Shown one piece after another: positions 36,101-47,400 of a stretch of 64,000 bases of DNA. Every line of letters starts with the position of its first letter. The stretch's first letter is position 1. Position numbers and translations under genes: made by a program. The notes below the pieces were generated by a model that saw only the letters and a list, made by a program, of their open reading frames with translations, ran no database searches and was not told where the DNA came from. The DNA comes from Anthopleura xanthogrammica (taxonomy: Eukaryota; Cnidaria; Anthozoa; Actiniaria; Actiniidae): the NCBI GenBank assembly GCA_964019055.1, contig OZ025206.1, positions 29,151,012 through 29,215,011 of the forward strand, in the 5' to 3' direction.

Positions 36101-38394
36101 ACAAAATGACTGCCATGCGACTAATTGTCAAGTTATATAAATACAGTGTATTGTTTCACACTTTGGTCAATATATTATACAATTCTAAATAAATAAAAAA
36201 AATGCACAGAAAGATGCGCACGAGTGCGCGAGCCCATTGCCTTAAGCGTGTACAACCAATTCATCCTACTCTTTTCTTCAATGACATTCCTATTGGTGAG
36301 GTGAGCTCTCACACGCACCTTGGTTTAACCTTTTTACACAATTTCTCCTGGAGGGAGCATATCTTATCATTACATCAGAAGGCCAGCAAGGCTTTGAACA
36401 TGTTGAAAGGTCTTAAATATAAGCTAAATCGTTCTACATTGATTGTTCTATACAAAAGCCTTATTAGGCCTTTAATGGAATACGCTGACGTTATATGGGA
36501 TGGTTGTTATGTAGAAGAAAGTGATTTACTAGAAAGTGTGCAGTATGAGTCAGCTCGCGTTGTAACTGGTGCTATTAAGGGCACAAGCAAATTAAAGCTT
36601 TTAGATGAGCTGAGTTGGGAGGATCTCAAAACTAGAAGGCTCCTTCACAAATTGTCTCTCTTTTACAAAATGGTCAATCATATTACTCCACTTTATCTTA
36701 CCAAGCTCCTTCCATTGAAAGTAGGTAAAAAATCCAGATATTCTTTGAGATCCAATGAGGGCTATTCTTTAATCCCAGCCCGTACAAATAGGTTTAAAAA
36801 ATCTTTTTTACCATCTGTCATCTCAGAATGGAACAGATTGGACAAAACTCTGCGCACTGCTGTTTCAAGTGAAGAGTTTAAATCTAAACTTCGTGATAAA
36901 TTCTGTGTTGCATATAATCGACTTTATAATGCCTCTCCCAATAGACAAGCCTCTATACTACACACCAGACTTTGGCTAGGACACTGTGCTTTAAATTTCT
37001 ATTTATTTACAATTTCGTGTAAATCGTCACCACTCTGTGATTGTAATGATGGATCTGTTGAGTCAATTTCTCATTATTTCTTACATTGTTCTCGATATGC
37101 CGCTCAACGTCAAACTTTGATATCACTTTCCGCACAGCTTTTCAATAAACCAATTACCGATAAAAAAAAGTACATTATTTTCTACATGGTTCTCCATACC
37201 TCAGTTTAGAACAAAACCGAAAGTTGTTTATATATGTGCAAAACTATATAATGGATACAAAAAGATTTCAATAATGTATATTTTCAATTTTTTTTTTTTT
37301 TTTTTTTTGCAATGTGAACCTTTTTCAATATGCTTACTTTTATCTCTTGTAGTTTCCATGTAGTTTATCTTTATTTTAATTCACATTATAATGTCGATAT
37401 TGAACAACTCTTTTTTCTTTTATTCCTTTACTCCAAAATCTGTAAATTTATACTGTTTAATCTCCCACGATGAGACTAACTCTTGGAGAGAACACAGAGA
37501 ATTTATACTGTTTAATCTCCCACGATGAGACTAACTCTTGGAGAGAACACAGAGAATTTATACTGTTTAATCTCCCACGATGAGACTAACTCTTGGAGAG
37601 AACACAGAGAATTTATACTGTTTAATCTCCCACGATGAGACTAACTCTTGGAGAGAACACAGAGAATTTATATGTTTAAATAAAAAAAATAAAAAAATTT
37701 AAAACCGTTTGTTCTGAATGCAGATCTGTTATTCCGGCAACAGTTTGTTGTCGATAGATTATTATTTTTCTTTATTATCCATGTCATGTTAGTTGTTAGT
37801 TCTGTATCTGTGGGCATGTTCACATGGACTACGAGTCTATTCATGCTCTGTTGAAGCTATTAAATAAATAGAATAAAAAAATAAAAACAATTCATTAAGT
37901 GTGCATGTTAGTCCATGAACCAAGTCCCAAAAAATGAATGGCCAATTGGTACCACCCGAGGGGGCAAATTCACTCATGTATTTTTAGAATCCCTAGGGTG
38001 TCCACTTTCAAAAATGTCTGGTGGACATGTCACAAGTGTAGCTAAGGGGGTTAAAAGGCCGTTACCATGGTAACCATATTCACTTGTGCTTTTGATTAGT
38101 CTTATCATTTTAACACACCTTAAAATGTTTTCTTATTTGGATTTTATAAATAATGTAAAAAATATAAAATTATAAAAAATATATAATTTGTTTGCATTAT
38201 TTGATATTGTCTATATTTATTGAAATTGAAATTATAATGTATAGTGTATTCTTTTTAAATATTATAAATATTATTTCTGTACTTTTAATCCAATTTTTAT
38301 ATACCAGCAACAAACTTTCTTTTTATACAACTTGTAAAGCGTCTTTGAACTAAAGGATATTGGCGCTATATAAACTAATCCTTATTATTATTAA

Positions 38395-38463
<69 letters not shown>

Positions 38464-39889
38464 ACCATATCAAAATCTACAAGAATACCCTAAAATACTT
38501 TCTCCCTTCCATTCCAATAGTATTAAGTGTTATCTTGATGTTTATGAGTTGTGCACATGATATTTGACAGATGATAGTCACGTGATCTTGCATCACAAAG
38601 GTCAAGATCAAGGTCACATCTCAAGGTCATGATCATAATATCCATTTTTTAAACCCTTTTCCCACTTTTAGTTGGTATAAGGCAAGAAAACAAGAACAAA
38701 ATCTTAATCATAATTGATAATATAGTTGTATGATTAGAATTATGTATTTTATGTTTGTATAATCATAAATAATATTCTCAAAAAGAAAAATATATAAAAT
38801 GGTTCTCCTGTGTTTATGGAAGGCCTGGTTACGACTCACATGCAGACATTATAGTGAGTGTAAAGTAAGTAGATAAGCCTTGATTATCCGGGCTTTTTTT
38901 AAACTTTTGGGCTTAAATAAGTGAGTTTGGCACTTGATAGATTATTGTATGTGAATTATAGAAGATTTAGAGGTATAAACAGTTGTATTTTGGCATTTTT
39001 ACAGCAGCTGATTTACTCAACACAATGGAGTTTGTATCTAGTTCCATGCAGACATTATAGTGAGTGTAATAAAATGGTTATACAATGGTTTCTCTTTGGC
39101 ATACTGTGGATATCTCACTCGTCACTTGTATTTTCTTTGTACACACACGAGCCTAAAGGCTCGTGTGTATACTAGAAACTACAAGTGACTCGTGGGATAT
39201 TCCACGGTATGCCACTCGAAACCATTGTATAACTAGTATATATTATATTATATATAACGGTGATTCTAACTATATTCCATATCGCCTACCATCAGAAAAC
39301 ATGTCAATCCTACTTGATATCATTGACTCGTGCAGTTCTTCGAACCCATGTGATGCAGATACATGAACATCATCCAAATCGGTCGCTTCGCCTGTTAAAG
39401 TTAAGTACGTCAGAAAATGAGAGTTAGGTTCAAGTTTCTATGTACAACACACGTCAAAAAATCGCTTTTATAGTGAATTCAAAAAGGGAAAAAGGAAGGC
39501 AGATTAGGACTGGAAAAAGAGTTTGATTAAGTAGATATATGACTACTTCACGTCATCTCCCCCTTCCCCCTTCTTCGCTAACGATGACGATGAGCTATAT
39601 TCAATATAGATGCCGTCATGACATGGTTTATCTTAGATATCAAAACAGATCGACGGGTTTGAGTACTGATTTTGTCCAGGGATATGGTTAAAATAAACCT
39701 TATGGGTATAAACAAGCTCCGCTTCCGTGGTATGTTTAGACATTCCGCCTTCAATCGTGTATAAGGTATTGCTCCATGACGACTGATCATACTAGCAAAC
39801 TAGCGAGAAAGTTGACAACTACACCAACCTTGGATAAGAACAATGGCGAGAAGAGTCACGAGCAGTGCAGAACTGACTCCTGAAACCAT
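24183..39889 (-). CDS. secreted mosaic trypsin-like serine protease (EGF, YWTD propeller, sushi, Ig)
   Basis: Twenty exons join in phase to 1409 residues: 39889-39829, 39391-39290, 33507-33312, 33241-33001, 32698-32446, 32250-32032, 31091-30883, 30729-30575, 30131-29692, 29606-29478, 29401-29258, 28881-28650, 28430-28254, 28105-27919, 27828-27755, 27626-27493, 27298-27110, 25663-25364, 25238-25059 and 24790-24183. In order: signal peptide ([20 protein letters not shown]); acidic propeptide ending in RKRR (84-87); Fn3-like segment (about 115-200); six-repeat beta-rich region (about 215-610); EGF (626-668); cysteine-rich module like Lustrin repeats (669-716); six-bladed YWTD propeller (717-984; MYWTD, LYWTD, MYWTD, LYWGD, LFWSD); sushi (985-1047); Ig (1048-1147); trypsin domain (1148-1409). 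His1203 (TAAHC), Asp1255 (SDIALV) and Ser1354 (GDSGGP) are intact, Asp1348 at the specificity position predicts Arg/Lys cleavage, and R1160-IIGG is the activation site. It should be a secreted zymogen. I recognise no named orthologue. The link of exons 1-2 across the 5.8-kb intron rests on phase and a good signal peptide only. Confidence 0.85.
25735..27040. repeat. 31-bp minisatellite, about 42 copies
   Basis: The unit CATGATATCCTCTCC plus ATCTCCCTGCGCACCC or close variants repeats with an exact 31-base period (for example CATG at 25766 and 25797). Variants alternate (CATCTC versus CTTCTC; TGCGCACC versus TATGCACC) and larger blocks recur, suggesting higher-order duplication. It lies in the protease intron between the sushi and Ig exons. 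Because 31 is not a multiple of 3 and the sense unit lacks stops, long open frames appear in all three minus-strand frames; I regard these as chance. Confidence 0.95.
28487..28642. repeat. 10-bp microsatellite, unit ATGATGTGTA
   Basis: About fifteen near-perfect copies immediately downstream of protease exon 12, in the intron between the first and second propeller exons. Confidence 0.95.
30396..30600. repeat. tandem repeat that includes the 3' end of protease exon 8
   Basis: The block TAACGAGGCTTGGCGCG occurs three times (near 30399, 30463 and 30524), separated by CTATGCATGTCACGTACTG and CTGTCTGTCTTTTGGTTG. The last block is also the 3' end of exon 8 (30575-30729) read in reverse, so the array carries copies of the coding sequence just upstream of the splice donor. 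Confidence 0.75.
31716..32025 (+). mobile_element. tRNA-derived SINE
   Basis: The 5' part (31717-31790) has an A-box-like TAGCTTAGTTGGTTAGTGCG and a B-box-like GGTTGGATCCT at the normal tRNA-like spacing. A body of about 200 bases follows, ending with AAATAAAGTTTCAGATTCAG. It lies in a protease intron on the opposite strand; its 3' end is about 7-12 bases from the splice donor of exon 6 (exon low edge 32032). Confidence 0.75.
33688..34760 (+). mobile_element. degenerate non-LTR retrotransposon fragment (reverse transcriptase)
   Basis: 33688-34068 is open and contains the reverse transcriptase box FADDT followed by [14 protein letters not shown] and [12 protein letters not shown], typical of jockey/CR1/L2-like LINEs. 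A further piece at about 34630-34750 reads [20 protein letters not shown], the C-terminal tail pattern of such elements. The part between is broken by stops. Apurinic endonuclease and the N-terminal RT are missing. It lies antisense in protease intron 2. Confidence 0.75.
35140..35335. repeat. 20-bp tandem repeat
   Basis: About nine copies of the unit AAGTTTGTACTCAAAATATT, the outermost diverged, in the large second intron of the protease gene. Confidence 0.92.
36195..37300 (+). mobile_element. 5'-truncated non-LTR retrotransposon (RT thumb and C-terminus)
   Basis: An open frame at 36202-37209 (335 codons) matches the part of a LINE RT after the catalytic palm: [56 protein letters not shown], then [20 protein letters not shown]. 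It ends with a cysteine/histidine cluster C.C (CDCNDG)...H.....C (HYFLHC) like the terminal zinc-type motif of CR1-like elements. The frame has no stops, so the copy is fairly young. The catalytic YADD part is absent. T-rich sequence follows at 37288. Antisense to the protease gene. Confidence 0.8.
37445..37672. repeat. 55-bp tandem repeat, four copies
   Basis: AATTTATACTGTTTAATCTC starts at 37445, 37500, 37555 and 37610; the copies are virtually identical, pointing to recent expansion. It lies just downstream of the LINE fragment. Confidence 0.95.
38387..38461. repeat. (ATT)n microsatellite
   Basis: About 24 ATT units in the large second intron of the protease gene. Confidence 0.97.
39077..39233. 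mobile_element. 157-bp palindromic MITE
   Basis: An almost full-length palindrome: GTTATACAATGGTTTC at the left and GAAACCATTGTATAAC at the right, with AGGCTCGTGTGTA and its inverse meeting at the centre. A copy of the right arm occurs at 48032-48118. It lies just beyond protease exon 2 (39290-39391). Confidence 0.8.
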
Positions 39890-40960
39890 CCTGGCTCGTA
39901 TTTAGTTGATATTAACCGTGTGGAATGAAGAAAGCAACTGAAAACTATTGCCTGTGGTCTTAATAGTAAGCCTCAAGAATGGACTCTGTGTTGATTTTGG
40001 AAGGCTATGAATTAGAAAATTTATTTAGAAAATACATATATCGCATTTCAGTTCAATGGAGGTATCATATAACCGAACTGATCGTGTAGAGTTTCCGGCC
40101 TTGCTGAATCCCTTCACATCCCAACTTGGAATGTAGCCCACTAACGGGTTCAATAGTATTAAACTCCTTAGTTAATTGTATTAGTACGATCAGTTTCCTT
40201 TTCTTTCGTGCACACAATGCATGGTGGAAATTGAAGAGTGTAGTTTAAAAGTTTTTAAAAACTTTTCTAGTCTTGGTCGTGTCATTATGCATGTGTGTAG
40301 AGAAGAAACAAATGAAGGTCAAACATGTTCCTGTGGCAATACAGGAAGTCCTACTGACCCTGTTATACCACTGACTGTATGGTGAAAATCAGTGACAAGG
40401 TCCAGGCCCATCATTAGTATAACTATGGGGGAGGGGTTGCACGGGGCAATTCCGCACCAATGGTGCTCAAGGTCCAACATTTGGTTAAAGTGAAAGATAC
40501 GTATCGATTTTTAACAGTAATAGACGGGATCTCTTTTGGTTGAGCGTTTCTGTTTTTTTCCCTTTTGGGGGGGGGGGGGGGTAGGTTTCGGTGCAAAACG
40601 GTCACATTGTTGCCTGGCCATTTGGACCAGCCTTGGTTGCACCCCCCTCACCCACAAAAAGTCTTTGGTACGGGCCTGAGGTCAAAGCAATGGTCCCGAA
40701 TATGGACCCGATTACACTGACTTAGGTTGGTCTTAGGATGTGGGTACCGGTAAATGACACCGTAAATAAGCCCGTCCCCCTCAGAGATCTACTGAAATGC
40801 TCGATACAGCTGCACGAGTGTCGGACTATTTCTATATAAATACGTTGTCCAGCATACATGACCATGCATGTAAACAGACAGTACATAATTCATTTGCGCG
40901 AATCACTTTTACTTTTGCAGATATTTGAGGACAAAATCAATCTAGGAATTCCCTCCCCTG
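39890..40960. promoter_or_regulatory. upstream region of the mosaic protease gene; no gene seen
   Basis: This should hold the promoter and 5' UTR of the minus-strand protease. A possible repeat lies at about 40400-40680, with CAGGCCCATCA near the left, GGGCCTGAG near the right, and a G run at 40566-40580. No reading frame is convincing and no promoter motif is clear. Confidence 0.35.
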
Positions 40961-40963
40961 TAA

Positions 40964-41262
40964 GTACTGATCAGATGCTGTAACATGAACCCTAGAACAG
41001 TTAGAACTGATCAGATGCTGTAAGATGAACCCTAGAACAGTTAGTACTGATCAGATGCTGTAAGATGAACCCTAGAACAGTTAGTACTGATCAGATGCTG
41101 TAAGATGAACCCTAGAACAGTTAGTACTGATCAGATGCTGTAAGATGAACCCTAGAACAGTTAGTACTGATCAGATGCTGTAAGATGAACCCTAGAACAG
41201 TTAGTACTGATCAGATGCTGTAAGATGAACCCTAGAACAGTTAGTACTGATCAGATTTATTT
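40964..41262. repeat. 40-bp tandem repeat, about seven copies, interrupted by a LINE
   Basis: The unit GTACTGATCAGATGCTGTAA plus GATGAACCCTAGAACAGTTA repeats with period 40; copies are nearly identical. After the last full unit the array breaks at GATCAGAT and resumes at 41940 with GATGCTGTAAGATGAACCC, showing that the sequence between is an insertion. Confidence 0.95.
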
Positions 41263-41940
41263 ATTTATTTATTTAGCTTCGCCATTTAAAAACCCACGCA
41301 CACACACACACTCACACACACACACAATATACAAATATATATACATAATGGCTGGGAATCCACTACAGCGTGTGCCAATTACAGTGGTCCCTCACATATA
41401 TTAATATTTGGAATTAAAAGTTGAAGAATTTATAATTAAAGTTTTTTTGTTTTCTTTTTTTCTTTTTTTTGTCTTTTCTTTTTCGTGTTTGTTTTGTCCT
41501 TTTTTTCCCCTTATACTTCTCTTTTATGAAGAGAAAAAAGTCAGTAGCAGCAGGATGGAGTGCTGTGCAAGCCACGGGCGGCGTTGCATTTCGGACAGAT
41601 GGACTTCCATGTCCGAGGATCGTCCTGATCATAGACCAGGTGTAGAGCATGGTGATAGTACTCCAGGAGAGATTTCTTGTACGCAGTCAACGATAGGTTC
41701 TTCACTCGTAGGTGTTCTGGTAGAGCATTCCACGTTCTGCATGCTCTTACAAAGAAGGAGTGCTGGTAGGTGGCTGTTCTGCATCTTCTCTGAGTGAACA
41801 TGACTGCTCTACCGTTACTCGATGCTCTTGTTGTTCTTTCTGTATCCCTCACGACTGGTAACACCTCATTTTCTATTTGCACCAAACCATTAATGACTTT
41901 GAAGAAAAAGATAATGTCTAGCATTTCATGCCAATAAAAG
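41258..41940 (-). mobile_element. 5'-truncated LINE inserted into the 40-bp satellite
   Basis: The minus-strand frame ending near 41541 gives the LINE C-terminal pattern CRTWNALPEHLRVKNLSLTA, YKKSLLEYYHHAL and SICPKCNAARGLH. The 3' tail is the tetranucleotide run TTTATTTATTTATTTA (TAAA units in the element's sense) at 41258-41275. Both junctions fall inside the 40-bp satellite unit and share GAT, so the insertion site is known to within 3 bases. About 680 bp; everything 5' of the last 140 codons is gone. Confidence 0.85.
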
Positions 41941-41966
41941 GATGCTGTAAGATGAACCCTAGAACA

Positions 41967-42834
41967 CATTGCCAGAAATATGGGACATGAGCCTGCTCAT
42001 ACATGCGCAATGATGCGTTTCAGCTTACAAAATAGCCGCCGAGTCTTATAGGAAATGTATGGGGAATATAGAGCTTCCTCTATTTACGGCGAATAGGGTT
42101 TTATTTCATCTGAGCTCCACATCGCGACAAACAACCCACCCTACAAGCTACTAAATAAGCGTAAAATGATCATTGAATCATGCGACATATTGGTTCCCGG
42201 ACTACTTTCCTTCGAAAGGCTTCGAAAGCTCTAGATTCCATACATCGTCTATAAATCTGGCCACACTTGAACCCAAAATCGTCTTATTTGAGCTCGAAAA
42301 AATTTAAAAGTAAAAGAGCTCCACCTCGATATCACCAAACGAGTGTTTAATAAATCCAAAACCGCTCAAAATAGACAGCATGCCTTCAGAATGTAGGTTC
42401 CCAAGAAGCTTGAAGTTAGGTTAAATTTTAAGCGATTCGACGCGTTGTTAGCTCGTAGTTTTCAGTTAAAAATGACAAGAAACCACAGAGAACTGCTCCA
42501 AACAGATTCAAAACCCCCTAAATATCGCCATTTTGTTTTTACAAGCTCTTATTGACTGCTGAGATACAATAAGGAAGCTTAAAGTAACGATTTACGTTTG
42601 AAACTTGTTTCTTGTCCTTCATGGGCTTCCTGTGGTGAGGCTTATCAACAGAAAAATAATAGTTGTTCTTTTGATTGTCAAGTAACTATTTTTTGGCAAG
42701 AATTGTTTTACTAACATCATAGTTGAATATAAATATGTGCTTGGAAACCATGTAGTTATATTTTTCCTCTAGAAAACCACTTCATTTTCATTCATGCGTA
42801 ACACCGCTGACAATGTCCAATATTTCTGGCAATG
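41967..42834. repeat. 868-bp element with terminal inverted repeats
   Basis: It begins CATTGCCAGAAATATGGGAC and ends with the inverse GTCCAATATTTCTGGCAATG (one mismatch in 20). No transposase frame is seen inside; no clear target duplication. The left end lies next to the remnant of the 40-bp satellite. Confidence 0.65.
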
Positions 42835-44435
42835 GTTAGAAGGGGTAAATATGACTAATGTTCTGTCTTTTGGTGATAGGAACCAAACATGATTCCCCAA
42901 AGTGATTCACTGTTGCTGGACTGTTGCTGCACTATGGTTGCTGGTTTAGCTGCTTTTTTTATATCGGCTTCAAGTTTGCCTGTCGTCACAAAGATTCGTC
43001 TCCAAAGGACGTAAACCTGTTTTCTAGGGTACCACACGTACTAACGCCGCCAGAAAGCCATCCCAAGATTGAGGAGCACTGGGTATAGTGTCAGACAGAC
43101 CTACTGTTTGTTCACGTGGTCAACTGAAACTTGAGCCGTGAATTAGTAAAAGTGCGTGACGGCTTATCTTGGTGATTTTTCAGTTTCACGCTATGGAAAC
43201 TGTTACTGCGTGCGTTACGTATCAATGATTTTTTCGTTTTTAAAATTGTTGTTTCGTTATCCCCTCGTGAATTTAACCTAGGTCTTTTAACATCGCTTTT
43301 TTGAATATATTAGTCAGTCAAGTTAACAATAACCGGAACAAACGTTTTGTGAGTATTTTTCTGTTTCTTTAATGATAATTTCTTGCCATCAATTTTGCTT
43401 CTTAGTTTCTCTTTTTCTATCTTCATTTTATATATGTATTATATCGTTTTCTAGGAACCTTACCCGTGCTAGCAGAGGTTATTCTCCTTCCCCTCTGTAC
43501 ACCTGCCTGTAGGGGTGAGCCACAGTCGGTCTCCCCCGACCCAAAGCCAAAACAGAGGGCAGAAAAAAACACTCTACAAGCAGGGTAAGGAACCGTAAAC
43601 GTACACAAATAAACGACAAAACCGATATACGTTTAAAAATGCCGGTGAATCAATAAAACGTTATATGCAGCCACAGAAGCATAACACCAAATTGTCCAAA
43701 CCTTACCGGAAAAGCCCCATCGAAACTTCCTGAATATTTTGTTTCTTTCAAAGATAATAAGTTTCCAGTTTGGTTTTGAATGACTTTTTTATTTGAAAAG
43801 TAATGATGCTGATGGCAAATAGTACTAAATAATGTATGAAATATAAACAAACCACACGAGAGCTAAGAATACTGATAAACAAACATTTTGATAAGACTAC
43901 AAGCACTTGCTAAGTAACACATTCAAGTATTTTCATCAGTCTACAAATGAAATGATTGTCATGGTTGCATGGAGAGGTCAAGACACCTGGAATGGTCCCA
44001 CACAGCAGACACGATATGTTTTATTTAATATCCTATATCACATGTTTTAAATGAACTTTTGACAGCAAACGACAACCATTGCTAATGAAAGCGGGGACTT
44101 GTCAAACTGTTTTATGATATTTACTTGTTTGGCTGCCAATGAAACACAGCAAAAGGTAATTGTCTCAGTTCCGCACTATTGATCATGTTTTGTAATTCAT
44201 AGTTGATAGAATGGTTCATGATGCGATATATATACCCGACATGCAGCCGTGACGTTATGTGGTATTACCTTCCAGTAGCAGATTATTCTATATACAGTAT
44301 ATATTTAATTTCAAGGGAGGAATCTTGTCATTGGAGAGCTTATCAATCGATTGCCAGTTTTCGGTTTCGAATTTTGGTTTTGTGTTTCAGTCATCTTCAG
44401 CAGCCGTTCTAGACAAGAAGTTCTAAGAAGCAGAC
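42835..44435 (+). promoter_or_regulatory. upstream region of the first nicotinic-like receptor gene
   Basis: No gene seen. At 43453-43598 a small inverted repeat (GGAACCTTACCC on the left, GGGTAAGGAACC on the right) encloses a GC-richer core, like a short MITE. The start codon at 44436 follows TAAGAAGCAGAC. A TATA-like TATATACAGTATATATTTAA lies at 44289-44308, about 130-150 bases upstream of the start codon. Confidence 0.4.
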
Positions 44436-47400
44436 ATGAAGCTCATCAAGCGTGTTTCAGCATCATCGTGGGCATATCTTGGCATTTATACTGGAATTTT
44501 TGTTCTGTTTTCCGAACTGAATCCATGCTTTGTTCAAGGTCAGTATATTCTGGTCTTCTTTCCTCTGAATACGCAATATAATATATATCTACTAGTCTAA
44601 ACAAAAGTTTTCTTGTTTTTGGAATTCAATTCTTAGGATCGAGTTTTGAAGTGGAATCGAAACTAATGGAATATCTCTTGAATTCCAATCGATCGTCAAA
44701 GCGAGTACGGCCTGTAAAGAACGGCTCAGTACCAATTAACGTCACAATGGACATGACTTTGAGCAACGTGATCGACATGGTAAGTTTGTGACGATGTTCA
44801 TCATGCATGATCTGAAACGAGTCGTCCCCTTATAATGATCAATCTACTATCAATTGCTAATATAACTGACTCCCTCAAACTAACCAATTTCTACTGAGCA
44901 TATGATATAGCCTTTACTTCAAACCTGAATGATTTGACATGAAACTGGTGTTAGTTTTTGTATTTTTCTTTTGTCGTGATATTGATGTTGTTGTTGAACA
45001 CGATAAGTCGCACACATGCTGGCATCACGGCCCTATGGCAGGAACTTCAGGATTAATCCTGCTCATTCTGCTCATTGCTGTAAAATGTTGAACGATTTCA
45101 GAGGCATTCACCCAATTGCAAGAAGGTTGTCATTTAAAAAGGCAAATTACAAAAAAGCAAATTAGGAATAATGAGCAATGTAAACTTTTTCCTTCCTGCA
45201 GTTCATACTCTTCTTCCAATAATCAACCGTAAAATAAAAGCTCCCTGAGCAATACGCTAATCCTAACCCTAACCCTAATATTACTGAATATTTTTAACAA
45301 GAATATTTTATTCTTATTCATATCAGTTGCAGCATCAATCATATTTGGTAGTTTAGTATTCTGTCACGCACTTCTCGTCACACGCATCGTTAGACAGGCT
45401 GATAACCTCTGTCATATTAATATTAACAACCTGCTAACAGCATGCATGAAGCTTTCATTGTCTTTATCACAATCTTTCTTAATTCCAGGATGAAAAATAC
45501 CAAATACTCACTTCCAATGTTTGGTTACGTCAGGTGAGTTTCAAATGATTATGAGTCATTCACGTGTTATTGGTTTCAGGATGAAGTCCGTCAGATGTTA
45601 ATTCTAAACATGTGGATACGACAGGTCGGTTAATAAGTAATTATTGTATAGCCAATATTTCAGTGCGTAGAAGGCAGAAAGAGGAAATATTGTTATTTTT
45701 ATTCTCTCTTGATGCATGATCACTGACGTGCTTAATGACGAAGTGAGCAGAGGGACTGTTCATTATTCGAAAAAAAAGCATAAATAGAAATTTTTCCTTA
45801 CTTAAGGGGGATTCTGAAAAACTACAGAAATAAAGATAATTCAGTGAAATATTTCAATGAAGAGTTTAAAGAAAATTGGTAAATGTAAATGAGCAACAAA
45901 AACTGCAACAATCTTAATAGTCACAAGAATATACAAACTCTCATCTCATCGATGCAAAAGCAGGTACATAAAAGGTAAAAGGTAAAATGTCGACTTTATT
46001 TAACGTCGGTAACACGTGACAGTTACTTAAGTGTTACTAATAAACTTGAGGCCGACGGTGTGCTCATTTTAGCCACCAGAGTATCTACTGTTTGTAGCGA
46101 GATTTACAGCCATTCTCAGACACACGCGTACTGTTGCGATTTTTTCTGTCGCGACAAAGTAGGGTTTGGTGGACGTCAATCAAAGCGTTTCCATGACATT
46201 CCATACGCACATGCTTTTGTAGCTTTGTGTTTTTCGACAGTGCTATGGAAACATTTTGATTGACGTCCACCAAAAACCAACTTGTCGCGACAGAAAAATT
46301 CCGCAAGAGTGCGCGTGTGTCTGAGAATGGCTGTAAACAAACAAGACCCTGCGGGCAGGGTAGACTGGGTTACCTGGACCGGGACCCTTTGTGAAAAAGG
46401 ACTGATAAATAATAAAACAAGGTGACTGTAATTTGATTTTAATCTTTGATGTATTGTTTGATTGATTTGCATTGGTTGCCTGTTAAGCAACGTATTCTAT
46501 TTAAGGTAGCTCTCATTACCTACAAAGCCTTGAACGATTTAGCACCATGTTATATTAGAAATCTTATCTCGCCATATAAGCCGGCTCGTTCTCTTCGCTC
46601 TTCCACAAAGAATTTACTAGAAACTCGCAGTTATAATCTTAAGACGTATGGCTATAGAGCCTTCTCAATTAATGCTCCACAAATTTGGAATTCACTTCCT
46701 ATTAACATTAGGAATAGTCAGTCTGTTGATATTTTTAAGAAACAGCTTAAGACGTACTTATTTAGGTTAGCTTATTTTAATTAAGTATAGATTTTACTAG
46801 AGAAAGTGATATAAATATAGTATATTTTTTAGTATAATAGGTTTTAGTTGTTTGATTATAATTTTGTAATTCAGCGCTTTGAGCACCAGGAAAGGCGCTT
46901 TATAAATAATAAAGTTATTAAAGTTATTATTGTACTTTCGAGGCCCTCGTTTTCTTTTTTCGTCGTTTTTCAAATTTAACTGAAAACAATGATAGACTGG
47001 CTACTATAAATGTACAGTGAAAGCCATTTTGGAAAAAAAATTAAATCAAAAATTAAATCATAGAAAATACCCATTTTGGTGAAGTCCAACTTCCACATCC
47101 TTCCAATTCCAGTCCGAGTTTTATCATACGTAATTTCAAATTAAAAGTCGCAGACAGAAAGTCGGCAAAGCGAGCTGACGGAGACACGTTTGCTTGAGGT
47201 CAGCATTATTTGTTTACTACATGAGCTCATTCTATCCGTTGGCCTATACATTCGCCTCTTAAGATATCTTAAGACTCATAGCCTCGAAAATACAATGTAG
47301 TAGCTAGCTAAACAGTAGATTTACCGAGCCATTAGGATGTTGTGTCACAGCCTTTTGCTTCGCACAAAATGATGAGGACCGAAAAGAGCAAATGTTCCAA

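Noticed and set aside
40964..41262. CRISPR-like regular repeat of 40 bp
   Set aside because: No unique spacers; a plain satellite in a eukaryotic genome.
45262..45281. CCTAACCCTAACCCTAAT, telomere-like repeat
   Set aside because: Only about two and a half units within an intron; too short for a telomeric or interstitial telomere array.
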